From contig JABACO010000017.1 in the NCBI GenBank assembly GCA_013339895.1, positions 5,432,750-5,496,749 on the forward strand: a stretch of DNA of 64,000 nt. The letters are read 5' to 3'. Under the pieces are notes generated by a model, which was given only the letters and a program-made list of their open reading frames with translations, did no database searches and had not been told where the DNA came from. Source of the stretch: Ephydatia muelleri (taxonomy: Eukaryota > Porifera > Demospongiae > Spongillida > Spongillidae). Positions 11,469 through 22,679 of the stretch are shown here, in pieces. The translations under genes and the position numbers were made by a program. Position 1 is the first letter of the stretch. Each line of letters opens with the position of its first letter.

Positions 11469-11989
11469 CTATGGAACGTACCGCGAGTGAAATCCAAAAA
11501 ATTACAAACCGCAACTTTCGTGTCCGTTCATTTCTCCGTATGCGGTATTGTGAGGAATAAGTGTTTCGGGAAAACGTTCTTTGTAAACTACTTCTGCAAA
11601 TAAACTTTTCCTCTGAACAATACATGTATGCTGTGACTCCAAATTTATGGTTAGACAAAAAGTGGCTTCTTTATAGCAGCCTATATTGCTCTTTTGCCCG
11701 CGAAAGTGTTAACACTTTCGCTGGCTAAGCCAATGATAGCGGTACAGTGGAATAAGCGCTTCCGCGTCAGTTGTTGCAAACTTTAACGTTCATTGAAGAC
11801 AACTCCGGATCCGCGAATCGGATGGCTATTCATCTGAGCAACGCATGCAACATGTTGTTGATTATAAAATGTTGAAGAGTTTACATAAATAAAGCCGGTG
11901 GCTTTTGTATGGAGGGAGTTAAGACTCCGCCACATTGCATGTACAGTCGCATTATAACATTTATACAGTGCTCAACAAGCACATACACT

Positions 11990-12669
11990 ATATAACCATA
12001 GATAGTATAGTAAGGGGATTGGAAACGAGTCTAATCAACACCAATTGACACCTCCACTCCTCGTTACAGCACTTATAAGAATTCCGTACTAGTAACTATG
12101 TTTCAAGATGGATGACTTGGGAGCCACAGCTGGAAGAAATTCTAAAATGATGGTTCATCAAAAAGTAGCCAAGTACATACAAATAGGACTAACCAACAAC
12201 AAAACACGACAAACTGATCAATACGCACAACTGCCCGCGCACAGAAGGTACACAAGTTAATGGACTCCATCCCCTCTCCAGGCGTATTTTGTGCGTGGCA
12301 TGTATCAAAAAATGTAGCCAAGTACATACAAATAGGACTAACCAACAACAAAACACGACGAACTGATCAATACGCACAACAGCCCGCGCACAGAAGGTAC
12401 ACAAGTGCGATGCGTCCTGAAAAAATTTTTTTTTCTAATTTTCGAAGTTGCCCGCCATAATTTTCCTACCTAAAACGCTTACAGATATTCTCCTACGTAT
12501 GTGAAGCGCTTCAGAGCAGATAAAAAGAACCAAGACCAACCGAACTGAAGATATGAACGATTTCGAACCTCTCAGTAGGTGTTAACGATGTAACGCGGAG
12601 TGCCCACAGCCAGTGATGCGCTCACGTGACTCGTTTCCAATCCCCTTACTATACTATCTATGATATAAC
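11990..12669. mobile_element. Nested MITE with 35-bp perfect TIRs and 7-bp target duplication
   Basis: The element proper is 11997-12662. Its 35-bp terminal inverted repeats are perfect and start CATAGATAGTATAGTAAGG. ATATAAC is duplicated at 11990-11996 and 12663-12669. A related repeat at about 16.8-17.1 kb keeps the unoccupied target as a single ATATAAC (17090-17096). Inside, a 92-bp sequence (12166-12257) is repeated at 12315-12406. Confidence 0.8.
12166..12406. repeat. 92-bp direct duplication inside the nested MITE
   Basis: 12166-12257 and 12315-12406 both begin TAGCCAAGTACATACAAATA and end GAAGGTACACAAGT, with about two mismatches. Confidence 0.8.
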
Positions 12670-13406
12670 AACCTCATTCCCTTCTCCAAGCTCAATAGAC
12701 AGTCTTATCTTCCTCCATGCATACAGAATAACAACATATATGTATTGTTCAGAGGAAAAGTTTATTCGCAGAAGTTGTTTACAAAGAACGTTTTCAAGAA
12801 ACACTTTTTCCTCACAATACCGCAATAACTGGCCCATACGGAGAAATTAATTACTGGACACGAAAGTTGCGGTTTGTAATTTTTCGAATTTCACCGGCGG
12901 TACGTTCCATAGAGAATGTACTCTGTAGAAAGATTTAGTGGGTTCAGCACACCAGATGTTGTGTGCTAGCGTTGTCCCAACTGGCACACCACGTGAGGTG
13001 TTTTAGCCCAACTATCATAATGAGTGGTTATCACCCACTAGTTATAAAGGCTTATACATGTATCTATGTGATCACGACTGTTTTGAGCTGGACATTAGGT
13101 TGCTAATTAGAACACATTCGAACATTACGGTATTTTGGCGTTTGGGATCCTAGAGGAGCTAATTATTTTGTGAATTACGTTAAGAGGCGCTGTTTGCTAC
13201 TACAAATTCAATACAATAAACCATTATAATTTTGAGCTATTCCATATCCAATTTCGTACTTAAAAGAATAATACGCACAGTCAAAATAAGTTCTCCTTTG
13301 GCCTATAAATGCCGCGCATGTGACTACTTAAGGCAAGCCTTTTATTGTCTTCATTAAGTACTCAGGCGGCAACCGATTTTTCTCGAAACCCCCCAGGCAG
13401 ATGGTT

Positions 13407-14140
13407 TTAACACCGCGTCCGCGAGTAAAGTGGGTCAATTTAGGCCGTTTTTGGGGGAAGTAAAAAAACTAAAAGGTCCGCTGATGAGTATTTTTCTTTT
13501 CAAATACAGGAATGTGGAAGTACAACTCTTGAGACAACATTGGATGCATTTTGTGAGAGATCATTCAACTTGCTGGATGCTACAAATGCGGCGATATAAA
13601 AGTGGTCTATGTCGATGAAACCATATTTCATCATAATAGAAAAACGGCAATAATCACATTGTATAAGCCAAGTTGAACTTTTAAACATTTCAATGCTTTT
13701 TCAATCATATGCAATGTATTTTTTTTACTGTGTGCATGTGTTGTATCGTGTCTATAGAACACTATACATTATCGCATGCGGTTTAACTTTGTTGCTTTGC
13801 ACGCTGCTTTGCGAGTCTGCATGCACACATAATTTTTATTTTCAGGGAAACCAAGAGCTGCATTGATATAGATTACTTATGCATGCTTATCAATTTACAG
13901 TAAAGAAGGGAAGGGGTGTAAAATGATAGAATGATAAGCGTAGTACCGAACTAGTTTATTTAAAGTGCGTGCATCAAAACTGTGATAGTTGCAGCTGTTA
14001 TAAATTATAATGCGAACATCGTGTAAAAGGCTACTCTACTTATTTTACAACTAGTACCTGTGATTCTATTGTTAGCGGATCTTTTAGGTTTTTAGTTTCC
14101 CCTCAATTCTGACCCACTTTACTCGCGGACGCGGTGTTAA
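13407..14140. mobile_element. piggyBac-like MITE flanked by TTAA
   Basis: TIRs of 27 bp (starting CACCGCGTCCGCGAGTAAAG) match perfectly at 13411-13437 and 14110-14136. TTAA lies directly outside each end (13407-13410 and 14137-14140), the target specificity of piggyBac-type elements. The TIRs start CACCG rather than the common CCC, so the superfamily is inference. About 670 bp of AT-rich interior has no gene. Confidence 0.7.
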
Positions 14141-14429
14141 AACTTACTCCTACTCAAAGAGTGATCATTGTACATCACCTTTGCGTTTAGTACATGATGG
14201 GGCTTATTTTCTGGTCAAAGAACGACATGGTTACTCGGGACCATGTAGCTAATGAAAATGCGAAATGGGCACGTGCGTAACACCCATATGTGATACACGA
14301 TGACAATGGTGTAGCCAGTTGTATGGCTTTACCATACACCTGAAGCACGCAAGGTAAAATCCAGAAGTTCTGGTACAGTATGTGGTCATAAAACTGTTTA
14401 AGATATTTAAGGGTGGAAAACGAGAGTCT

Positions 14430-16120
14430 CAAACAAAATACACCTGTGCTGCCTTTTCAGTGGAGCTCTTCGCAATAGACATACGCAATGACACTGTTGA
14501 TTTCCCAACAAGTTTCTGCAGAGCGTGCAGACGTGCAATGTGCAAAGTACAAGAAGAAGCAGTAAAGAAAATTGCATACAGGTGTATGGTAAATCCATAC
14601 AACTGGCTACAACATTGTCCCAGTACCTGCAAGGCAAACATATTCACATAATGTGACCTCTTTTACCAAGAGTCCATACCTACATTTGTAATTATATACG
14701 TGCGTTACCACACAGGAACCCACACAGCAGAAGTTGGCTCCACTTATATGTAAAGGAGGTAACCCACAGAAACCAGGGCGACAACCAGGTGTCACACCAA
14801 ATGCCTTGCTTGATCACATCAACACTATTGCACCACCAAAGGTTGTGTGTCACAGAAGGGAACCACAGTTAGCCCCAACACAAATACTTCCAGTAACCGA
14901 CTTACTTACATGCCAAATGTGTGAACAAATGCTGGTGCAGCCACTTACATTGCACTGCAATGCAGTTGTATGTACAAAGTGATCACTGACTACATAGCAA
15001 CATCTGCCAGCAATGCTGTGACGATAGTGCTGTGAACTTACTGCCAAGTTCAGTGCAGCCGCTCCAGCGCTGCAGTTAAGGACCTTACTACATACAAAGA
15101 CCATTTGCCTAGAACATTCAAGTGTGAAGGATTTGTTCAACAACACTGCCATGATTGTAGGAGAGCCTTCTCACCAGTCTGGTATAGAGGAATATGAGAG
15201 ATGCAGCAAGAAGATAGCTGAATTGGTAAGTGGAGATTCACTTTGGTATATGGATTATTTGCACCCTCTGAAACGGTACTCAGGGTAAATGTGGGGGGGC
15301 GGGGGGATCTTGTGAAAGCTACACAAACACAAGGTACATGCACCTCTTTTTAACCTCAAACCTGAGCATGCATCTGATGCATATAGGAACAAATGATTGC
15401 TGAAGCTAGAAAAAGGGTTAGCTGTGTCTGAGGGACCCTTTGTGAAGGGAGTGGAAGCAGTCTCCAGTCTCTAAATGTACAGCGCCAGCAATATAATGGC
15501 GGCGCATTCATAGGCAACCATGTACACAAGTCATTGCAGGTAAAGCAAAATAAATGCAACATACTTTATATCACCTTAATTCTATTTCAGGATCAGCATA
15601 CACACACACTGTGCTCATCCCTAATTGACACTGCACTGAAGCACTCACCACAACTAGTCGAGGAAGCAACTGCTCTGTGTGAGAAGCAAGACAGCCTTCT
15701 CTTTGTTCTCTCAGTGCCACAACTTATACAACATAACTGAACAGGAAAAGAGTACCCTTGGTAAGTATCGATCCATTCACAACATGCATGCATTGCCAAT
15801 AATAACACATGATCATGATGGCTCTTATTACAGCAGATTCCACAAGAATTCATCGGTTATATGTATATTTAGACTATGCTTTTCCTGGCATGAAAAAGGC
15901 AGTAAAGATGCACCTATACTTGAACACCATGTCAGTGAATGGGTGGACATGTACAATGCAGGCTTTGGGGTGATGGGGGAACAGGGCACAGAAGCTATAC
16001 ACAATCAGTTGTACAGGACATATGGCTAACAAAGAACAGAGGCTAAAGTGCATTATGCAAGAACACTACTGAAGTCTTCGAGGCCAGGAAAGCTAAGCAG
16101 AAAAAGAAAACACAAATGAT
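14430..16120 (+). pseudogene. RAG1 N-terminal-like (N-RAG-TP type) transposase pseudogene
   Basis: Plus-strand pieces in three frames. Block 1 (about 14440-14640): FSVELFAIDIRNDT...FCRACRRAM...YRCMVNPYNW, like the Cys-rich RAG1 N-terminal region. Block 2 (14734-14982): GRQPGVTPNALLDHINTIAPP, then a RING-like TCQMCEQMLVQPLTLHC...VCTK. Block 3 (15002 on): QQCCDDSAVNLLPSSVQPLQ, then LTTYKDHLPRTFKCEGF. Block 4 (about 15900-16080): HVSEWVDMYNAGFGVMGEQG and NKEQRLKCIMQEHY, which I remember as a conserved C-terminal block of invertebrate proteins with this N-terminus. RAG1-N-like transposons (N-RAG-TP) have been described from molluscs, sea urchin and hydra. Frames change between blocks and stops are present, so it is decayed; some gaps may be introns. 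Family naming is from memory and inference. Confidence 0.55.
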
Positions 16121-16657
16121 TTTTTTTCCACGTATATGTGTGTCAATATGTCCATGTAAGTAACAAGTCTCATATGTACATCATGAAAGGACCACTTCGC
16201 TTACGTAAGAAATCTGCCCTATTCAAAGCGTTGCCACGACGCGCAGAAAATAAGCCCCATTACACCCTAAACAGAACCAAACACAGCCATCTCTTGAGTA
16301 CACGTTTCTAAAAGAGTTATTTAAGTTGGCCTGGCGGATTTATCAATAAAGCCTAGTGACATGAATAACTCAAAATAAAGCGCATTTAGTCTCGGCCCTC
16401 TCTTCTCGCGTAAATAAACACAACAAAGATGAAAGATGAAACTTATACTGTTTTAGTCCTCGAAGGACGCCTGACCGAAATATCAACTCATAGTGAGCTT
16501 ACGTTGTACGGATAAAGAAGGATAAGCCACATTCCAGTGCCATGCGGTAACTAAGGTTCAGTTGCCTCTCTCCAAACAGGGGATGGGGACGAGACCTAAT
16601 GCAATGGATGAACAGCCGTGTGATAAGCCCACCATGAAAATAGGAACTTTAAATTAA
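16121..16657. other. No gene seen
   Basis: Intergenic stretch after the RAG1-like remnant. No coding signal, repeat or hairpin was recognised. Confidence 0.45.
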
Positions 16658-17230
16658 AAGTCACCGGTTGTGCTCGTTTGATATATAGCTTAAATCAACC
16701 TACAGAAATTCGGCAGACCAAATATGTCTATGTATATTGTTTTCTCCGATTCTTCCATGTGTATGAACTCTTGCGGTCGAAGCCAGTTTTGCGGTATAGT
16801 AGATAAGTCAGTTGCGGCAAAAAGTTCATTGTAGACAACTCCGGATCCGCGAATTGGGTTAACAAAACGGCTTTTCCTCTTAACAATATAATGTCAGTGC
16901 TGTTGATGACAAAGTGAATAGTTTAGATAACAAATTGCATGCATGGATGTTTATTTGGTGATTACAAAAATGTTAACGGTTTAGATAAACAGAGTGTCTT
17001 TTGTATAGAGGGAGTTCATTTGCATTCATGTATGTACATTCACATTATAAATTCACTGGGTTCATTTGTACAGTACATATACTATAATGATATAACAACC
17101 TTATTCTCTTCTCCCAATAGACCAAATAGGCACCTTTACAAAAAGAGACCGGTTGGGCTCGTTTAATACAAAACTTAACATAGCTTAATCAACGAACGAA
17201 ATTCAGTGGACCAAATATGTATATACATTG
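16658..17230. repeat. Repeat region with direct repeats of about 80 bp, related to the 11.5-12.9 kb element
   Basis: Blocks at about 16658-16740 and 17145-17230 share ACCGGTTG(T/G)GCTCGTTT and GACCAAATATGT. Between them is a diverged copy of the 11.8-12.0/12.67 kb interior (ACAACTCCGGATCCGCGAAT, ATATAACAACCTTATTC) without the nested MITE. It acts as the empty-site paralogue of that insertion. Confidence 0.6.
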
Positions 17231-17488
17231 GACAGCACAGTATTGCTATAATTAAGAATCTACTTGTGGTTATTAAAATCGCGATTCCTTATTTGCCATG
17301 CATAATCTCAAATGAGGTGCGAGCTTGCAGACATCATTACGCTATAATTGCTACACGAAACCAAATATAAACACTTTCCGGCTATTCAACAACACGCGCT
17401 TTCCGCTTAAAGGAATACCGCAGCTCCGCATGATGGTCAGCTGGCAACAAAGAAATAAGGTCTGGGGGAGGAGCTGGTGCTTTATGTT

Positions 17489-17496
17489 TATATAAG
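17489..17496 (+). promoter_or_regulatory. TATA box of the phospholipase gene
   Basis: TATATAAG lies 100 bp before the start codon at 17596. A start site about 30 bp downstream would give a 5' leader of roughly 75 nt. Confidence 0.5.
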
Positions 17497-17595
17497 CTGC
17501 ATTCACCTACACACGGGGCATTTCCAGAGAGTGCATGTGCGTGCGCGTGTACCGCTGAGCCTATAACAGCCGTGGAATTAAGAAGGTGGTAAAAG

Positions 17596-20500
17596 ATGTC
17601 GCTTCGCACGATCGCGACCTTCGCGATGATGACTGTCATCACCGTAGCTGAGGGCGTGTCTCCTATTTTGCTCGGTCAGTATTGGAATTTCTATGTTACA
17701 TTGTGCAGTCTACTTTCATTTACAGTACATGTACGTGCATGTGTTTTTTTACACGTGCAGTTCCAGGAATGCGGGGTTCTCAGCTCTATAGCCGTGAGGA
17801 ACCGTGCCATAAACCACCATGTCAATGGAAAGGGCTATGGATGCATTCACGCTTGATCACTCATCACAAAGACATAAAGTGAGAAGTAAAACATTTATTC
17901 CATCATGCAACGAACGCATACTATAAAGTATTTAGGGACCAAATAGAACATGTAGGTATTCTATATTATTTTGAATAGCCCAATTCGTTGAATACAAAAT
18001 TCAGCGAGGTTTATGGTAAGACCCTACAGTAATTGAATTGAAGCTATGTGTAATGATGCCACGAAATCTCGTTTTCAGAGTACACACACCGTTTGGTTGG
18101 TCTTCAGAAGTAATAATCCTTACGTTTTCGCCTCGTTCTTTAGACACCTCTTACCGTGTGTCAACAAAAACAACTCACTGAAATAACTGCAAAATGTTAG
18201 TCCTGCTGCATGTTGAAACAGATGCAAATAGGGATATTAATCAGCCCTGTTCCTTTGAGTCTCTTCCCCTCTTTACCTCAGAATCAAAGTATGATTTTTT
18301 TCGGATGGCTGCTTAATTATGTTAAAATAATAATTGAAACATAAAATTATTAATTATGCCCAAGTTCACTTGAAATTTTTGGCAAGTTGTTGAGCAGCAC
18401 AAGGCTCATTATTAAACAGTTTATCCACATCGTAATGTCATGTATATGAATTTGATTTCATTCGTTACGAAGCCATTAACGTTTATTTCCTCGATGCTGC
18501 ACTGTCGCTGGCATTGGTACTGAATACTACTTTGGTAAAAAGTGGCAAAACATTTTTTTCAAGTTTTCAAATTAATTTCATACTTCTAGTTTCTCAACAG
18601 CTTTACGTACTAGAAATTGGACTATCCTTCATTGAGTGAGTTTTTAATTACGCGCGCGTACGTACATACATTTTAACAGCACGCATCAATTTCGATGCTC
18701 GATCCTGGAATATTTTATATCATAGCGTTCGGTTCCTTTTCACAGATACTGTGCCGTATAATACTTTAGTATTTTTTTTAACAAGTTGCATGCATGCACG
18801 GTAAAATTTCAGCACAATTGAAAACTTGCGGAGTGGTTTGCGGACAGAACCTCTACCTACGCCAACAAATTTCACGCAGAGGCCTTGTCCCCATTCTAGT
18901 TATTTAAATTTGTCATAAACTGTAACATAAGCATCATCAATTAAAAAATACTAGACTTAATAATCACAGGCGCATGTTAACTGAAAAGAGGGCTATATAG
19001 GAGCAGTACAGTTTAGTATTCACTGTACATATATATTCGCTGTATAAGTTCAATCAAATCACTCAGTTCAATGGGGGTGAGGACACATACACACGCACAC
19101 ATACACACGCACACACACACACGCACACACACGCACACACACGCATACATATCCATACACATCCATACACGTACATGTATATGTTATGCTCACATTGATA
19201 TGTAAAAAGCTAGGTGCGGAAACTTGATATCGCTAGGAAAACCATCAACGCTCTAAATTACGGAACAACATTGTATTCACGTCGTTTACTATCATCTCAT
19301 CAACAGGCGGTGCATCTAGATCTGCGTATGAAACAACACTGAGGCATGCGTACGTTTAGTCATGCAGAGAATGAATTTCAGCGACGTAGAAACTTGCATT
19401 CTTTTTTAAATAATACCAGTGATTATAACGGTCAGTTTAACGTCATAAGTTTCAGAGCGATGAATATATAGCACTGATGTAATCAGCCAATCACAAAATG
19501 AGATGTCTAAATATTTGGGTCCACCTGACAAACCTAAGCTTGCCCCCATGCCGTGTACCTCTTTGATACTTGCACATGTCTACATGCATATACATGTACA
19601 TGTGCAGTCACTTATACGGTTCTTCACAAATGCACATTTCGCAGATTGGAATACGATCAAGCATCAAATACGTACCATAATCAGTCTGGAATCGGCATTA
19701 AAGCTGTTGGCTTTGGAGTCACGTGCCGAGTTGAGTACCTGTTTGCCAGTGGCAATGAGAAAGAGTGCGGCCCTCGGATTAAACGTTCGGAATATCTCCA
19801 TCACTTCGTAGAATACTTTGTTAAGAATTTTGGTTACGAAAGAGATCGCACGATCAGAGCAGCTCCATATGACTTCAGAATGACCCCAGGTATGCATGCA
19901 CGGCAATTCAATGTACAGGTACAGGAGAACTTACAAAATATAGCGCAATGCATGGTCGCCGCCACTAACCTTATAACGTGCAGGCCCAAGTCTCCATGCA
20001 CTATACTGTACTGTCCGACATTCATCAGATGAATTCAGTTTTAACTGCTTTGCAAAAATGTTTTACTCCATTGTATATAGCTTAAATAACTTATTCACAA
20101 TCCGGATGTTAAAATTATGTGAGCAGTGCCATTATGTTGCAACTTGAATGTATTCTTCTAATCATAACAAATTCAAAAAGATCAGCTTTTTGGTAAAGAT
20201 TGCAATGTTCCTATTAATAGGCGGTTCTTATTCGCTCTATCAGTTCTATATTGCACTAATTCAGCTTGTAATGTATGAAACAAAAACCCATGTATATGAC
20301 AATGAAAGCATGCGTACCACTTTATGTCGCAACTGGTAAATAGCCGTTGTAGGAGACTTCGGCCGCCTCTTCTCAGCAGGGGTCACATCAGTTAGTTATT
20401 AGTCATCACGTGCCCTATAGTTAAGTCGTTACTGTTGAACACCAGCTGCAAGCAAGCAGAACAGGCGATCAACTGCAAAACGAAAAATACCTGCGAAACC

Positions 20501-21796
20501 ACATGGCACACCTGATATAGTATGCTGCTCCACGCATATGACAAAGCCGCTAATCAAGACATGTACAATGTCCCTAAGTATCTCGTGTGCTGGAAAGGAT
20601 TTGCGCATGAGAACGACACCTAGGAACCAATAGAACACTTAGCTGGTACAGAAGAGTACGTATCACGTTTCATTGAGGAAAGACATAATAATTATGCTCT
20701 GAGTTAGCGCTGTAATGTACAATTGCTAGAGCTACCCCGTCTAGCCATTGCTCAATCCAAGACCAGGCTTATATTTTTAATCTGCAGTAGACTCAACCTC
20801 ACTTTGAAGGTGAGATCTATATAGCAAGAGCAATTGTGTTACGAACCCTTTGTTACTTAAGCTATTATTACATGTGTATATGTATATGGAATTATAAGTG
20901 TATACTGTCTATTTTTACATTACTGAATTAAAGTGTTTACTCATGATATGTGTACAGAGCATCACGAACAGAGGGGCTACTACTCGAGCCTGAAGAAACT
21001 TGTTGAAGAAATGTACGAGGACGGTGGCAATACAAAAGTCACCCTGGTAGTCCACAGCATGGGAGCTCCAGTGACTCTCTACTTCCTCAACAACGTCGTT
21101 GACCAAGACTGGAAGGATACCTACATTCACGCCTTCGTACCTCTCGCTGGAGCGTGGTCTGGCGGGAACGCCGTACTGCGGTCTTTGATATCTGGAATGA
21201 CATTGAAAGAACTTATACCAGTTGATCTAAGCGGCACTCCAGATCACGTGAGTCGTGGTGGTAGAACTCAAGTAATTGAAAACAGTTTTCGGGGACTACT
21301 AGATCAAGTGCCCAAATTAACCAAGGATGTTGTGCGCACACTGCCCGGCGTCTTGCTGATGCTTCCGAATGCAACAGTGTGGAAAGACAAAGTTCTCGTT
21401 AAAACCGACAGCCGAGACTACACTGCAAGCGACTATGAGGCCCTATTTACAGACGCGGACTATCCTTTGGGTTTCACCATGTACTCTAATGGAATAACCG
21501 GCATCAACGCTGGCTACCCTGCTCCAAACGTTCCCGTGTACTGCTTCTACGGGACGGGAATCCCCACGGAAGAGAGTTTTTATTACAATAATGGGTTCGA
21601 AGAGAGTCCTATCATAACTACCGGTCCCGGTGACGGGACGGTCAACGATCTGAGCTCCGAGGTGTGTCTAGAGTGGGCGGGGGGTGCTCAACAGCAGCAC
21701 TTTGAGTCACGTAACTTCGAAGGTGTTCATCACAACAAGATCGTGACTCACCCTGAAGTCCTAGAAGCGGTGAAGGACATAGTTACATCGATCTGA
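17596..21796 (+). CDS. Lysosomal phospholipase A2 / LCAT-like acyltransferase (group XV type), four exons
   Basis: Exons 17596-17674, 17761-17878, 19645-19889 and 20958-21796 join in frame through GT-AG introns (phases 1, 2, 1) to give 426 residues, close to the family's usual length of about 410. Residues 1-20 look like a signal peptide. ILLVPGMRGSQL (24-35) is the family's first conserved loop; RAAPYDFRMTP (137-147) is the second. VVHSMGAP carries the nucleophile Ser181, GPGDGTVND the Asp373, and EGVHHNK the probable His405. Family members deacylate phospholipids or transfer acyl groups, usually in the lysosome or a secreted lipoprotein setting. The short segment with a conserved Cys-Trp that normally precedes the RLEYDQ block is not seen, so a microexon in the 1.8-kb intron 2 may be missed. 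A transposon-derived chromodomain scrap lies in intron 3. A possible AATAAA is at 22084. Acyltransferase versus phospholipase cannot be decided here. Confidence 0.88.
19084..19150. repeat. CA microsatellite in intron 2 of the phospholipase gene
   Basis: ACACAC runs with ACGC interruptions. Confidence 0.9.
20537..20706 (+). pseudogene. Chromodomain fragment in phospholipase intron 3
   Basis: One frame reads PKYLVCWKGFAHENDT, stop, EPIEHLAGTEEYVSRFIEE. This is the chromodomain signature (YLVxWKG...TWEPxxHL) with TAG where the conserved Trp codon should be. Most likely the tail of a chromovirus-type integrase or a similar mobile-element protein. No other part of that element was seen nearby. 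Confidence 0.6.
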
Positions 21797-22094
21797 CAAC
21801 ATTCAGAGTTGATCTTTCAAAACTGATTTGCTGATATGTGCATAGTTAGGCAGCTCATAGTTTGCACTACTGTGATTATAGATTGCAGCGTTTAAAAACA
21901 TTTACATGTAAATTGCCGTGCTACATTTGACAGCGGCTTTTTCCATTTAGCGGCAGTTGCGTATACATACGTCGATACATCCTAAATCACTGGGGATGGA
22001 CAATTATTTAACATGGTCTCGAATCTTTTGTAGGCAATGGAAGCGGGATGCACGGGATTCTACAATTGGCAAAGTGGCTTAAAAATAAAAATTA

Positions 22095-22330
22095 TACCAG
22101 TGTCGCGGCGCCGTTTATCCGGTACATTTTATCCGCCTGGATAATGAGCACTAGGATATAATATCCGACAGAGTATTATATACATTTTATCCTATGCTCT
22201 AGGATAAACTATTCTATATAGGATACTACATCTGCATGTAAGTGCATGCTGTACTATCCAACCCTAGGATAAGCTACCTTTAAGTTAGACATTTTATCAT
22301 ACAGGTACATGCATGTATATAATGGCATAA
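22095..22330. repeat. GGATA/TATCC-rich terminal-repeat-like sequence
   Basis: Several modules of TTATCC, CTAGGATA and its complement TATCCTA in both orientations, similar in style (not sequence-identical) to the Ginger1 TIR modules. No transposase is attached. Possibly a solo end or a MITE. Confidence 0.4.
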
Positions 22331-22525
22331 TTGGAACGTTCTATGAGATAATGACCCTAGTGGACTTATGTTTATCATACAATACTCAAATTGCTATATG
22401 GTTAACGCTATCGACTTCCGATTTTCAACACTCGTCCTATACACCATGTCACTATGTGAAAATGTATTTTGGTGCCTAGCGCTGACGTTATACGATGTCC
22501 TACATCCTATTAGGTTTTACACCTC

Positions 22526-22676
22526 CACAGGGAAAATAAAGCGCCGAATCATTTAGAAGTCATTGCGTGATTGAACAGAAAATCACACGAAAATCAATAG
22601 AGCGTGTGATTTTTGTGTGAATTTCTGTTCAATCACGCAATGATTTCTAAATGATTCAACACTTTTTTTCCCTGTG
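22526..22676. mobile_element. Palindromic MITE, family H, second copy
   Basis: The ends CACAGGGAAAATAAAGCG and the inverted CACAGGGAAAAAAAGTG continue into GAATCATTTAGAA on both arms, then CATTGCGTGATTGAACAG and its complement. The whole is a hairpin of about 150 bp. The inner arm matches the copy at 3940-4093. A short CTCCA occurs near both sides, but no clean target duplication is assigned. Confidence 0.75.
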
Positions 22677-22679
22677 AGC

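Larger units (their letters stand above)
11469..12912. mobile_element. Non-autonomous element with inverted arms of about 170 bp
   Basis: The left arm (11469-11632) starts CTATGGAACGTACCGCGAG; the right arm (12735-12912) is its inverted copy. Shared inner blocks include AACGTTCTTTGTAAAC and AACTTTTCCTCTGAACAATA. After removing the nested insertion the element is about 770 bp. The inner block ACAACTCCGGATCCGCGAAT (near 11795) recurs near 16840 in a related repeat. Both arms give short matching open frames (YMYCSEEKFI), which I treat as repeat shadows, not genes. Confidence 0.7.
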
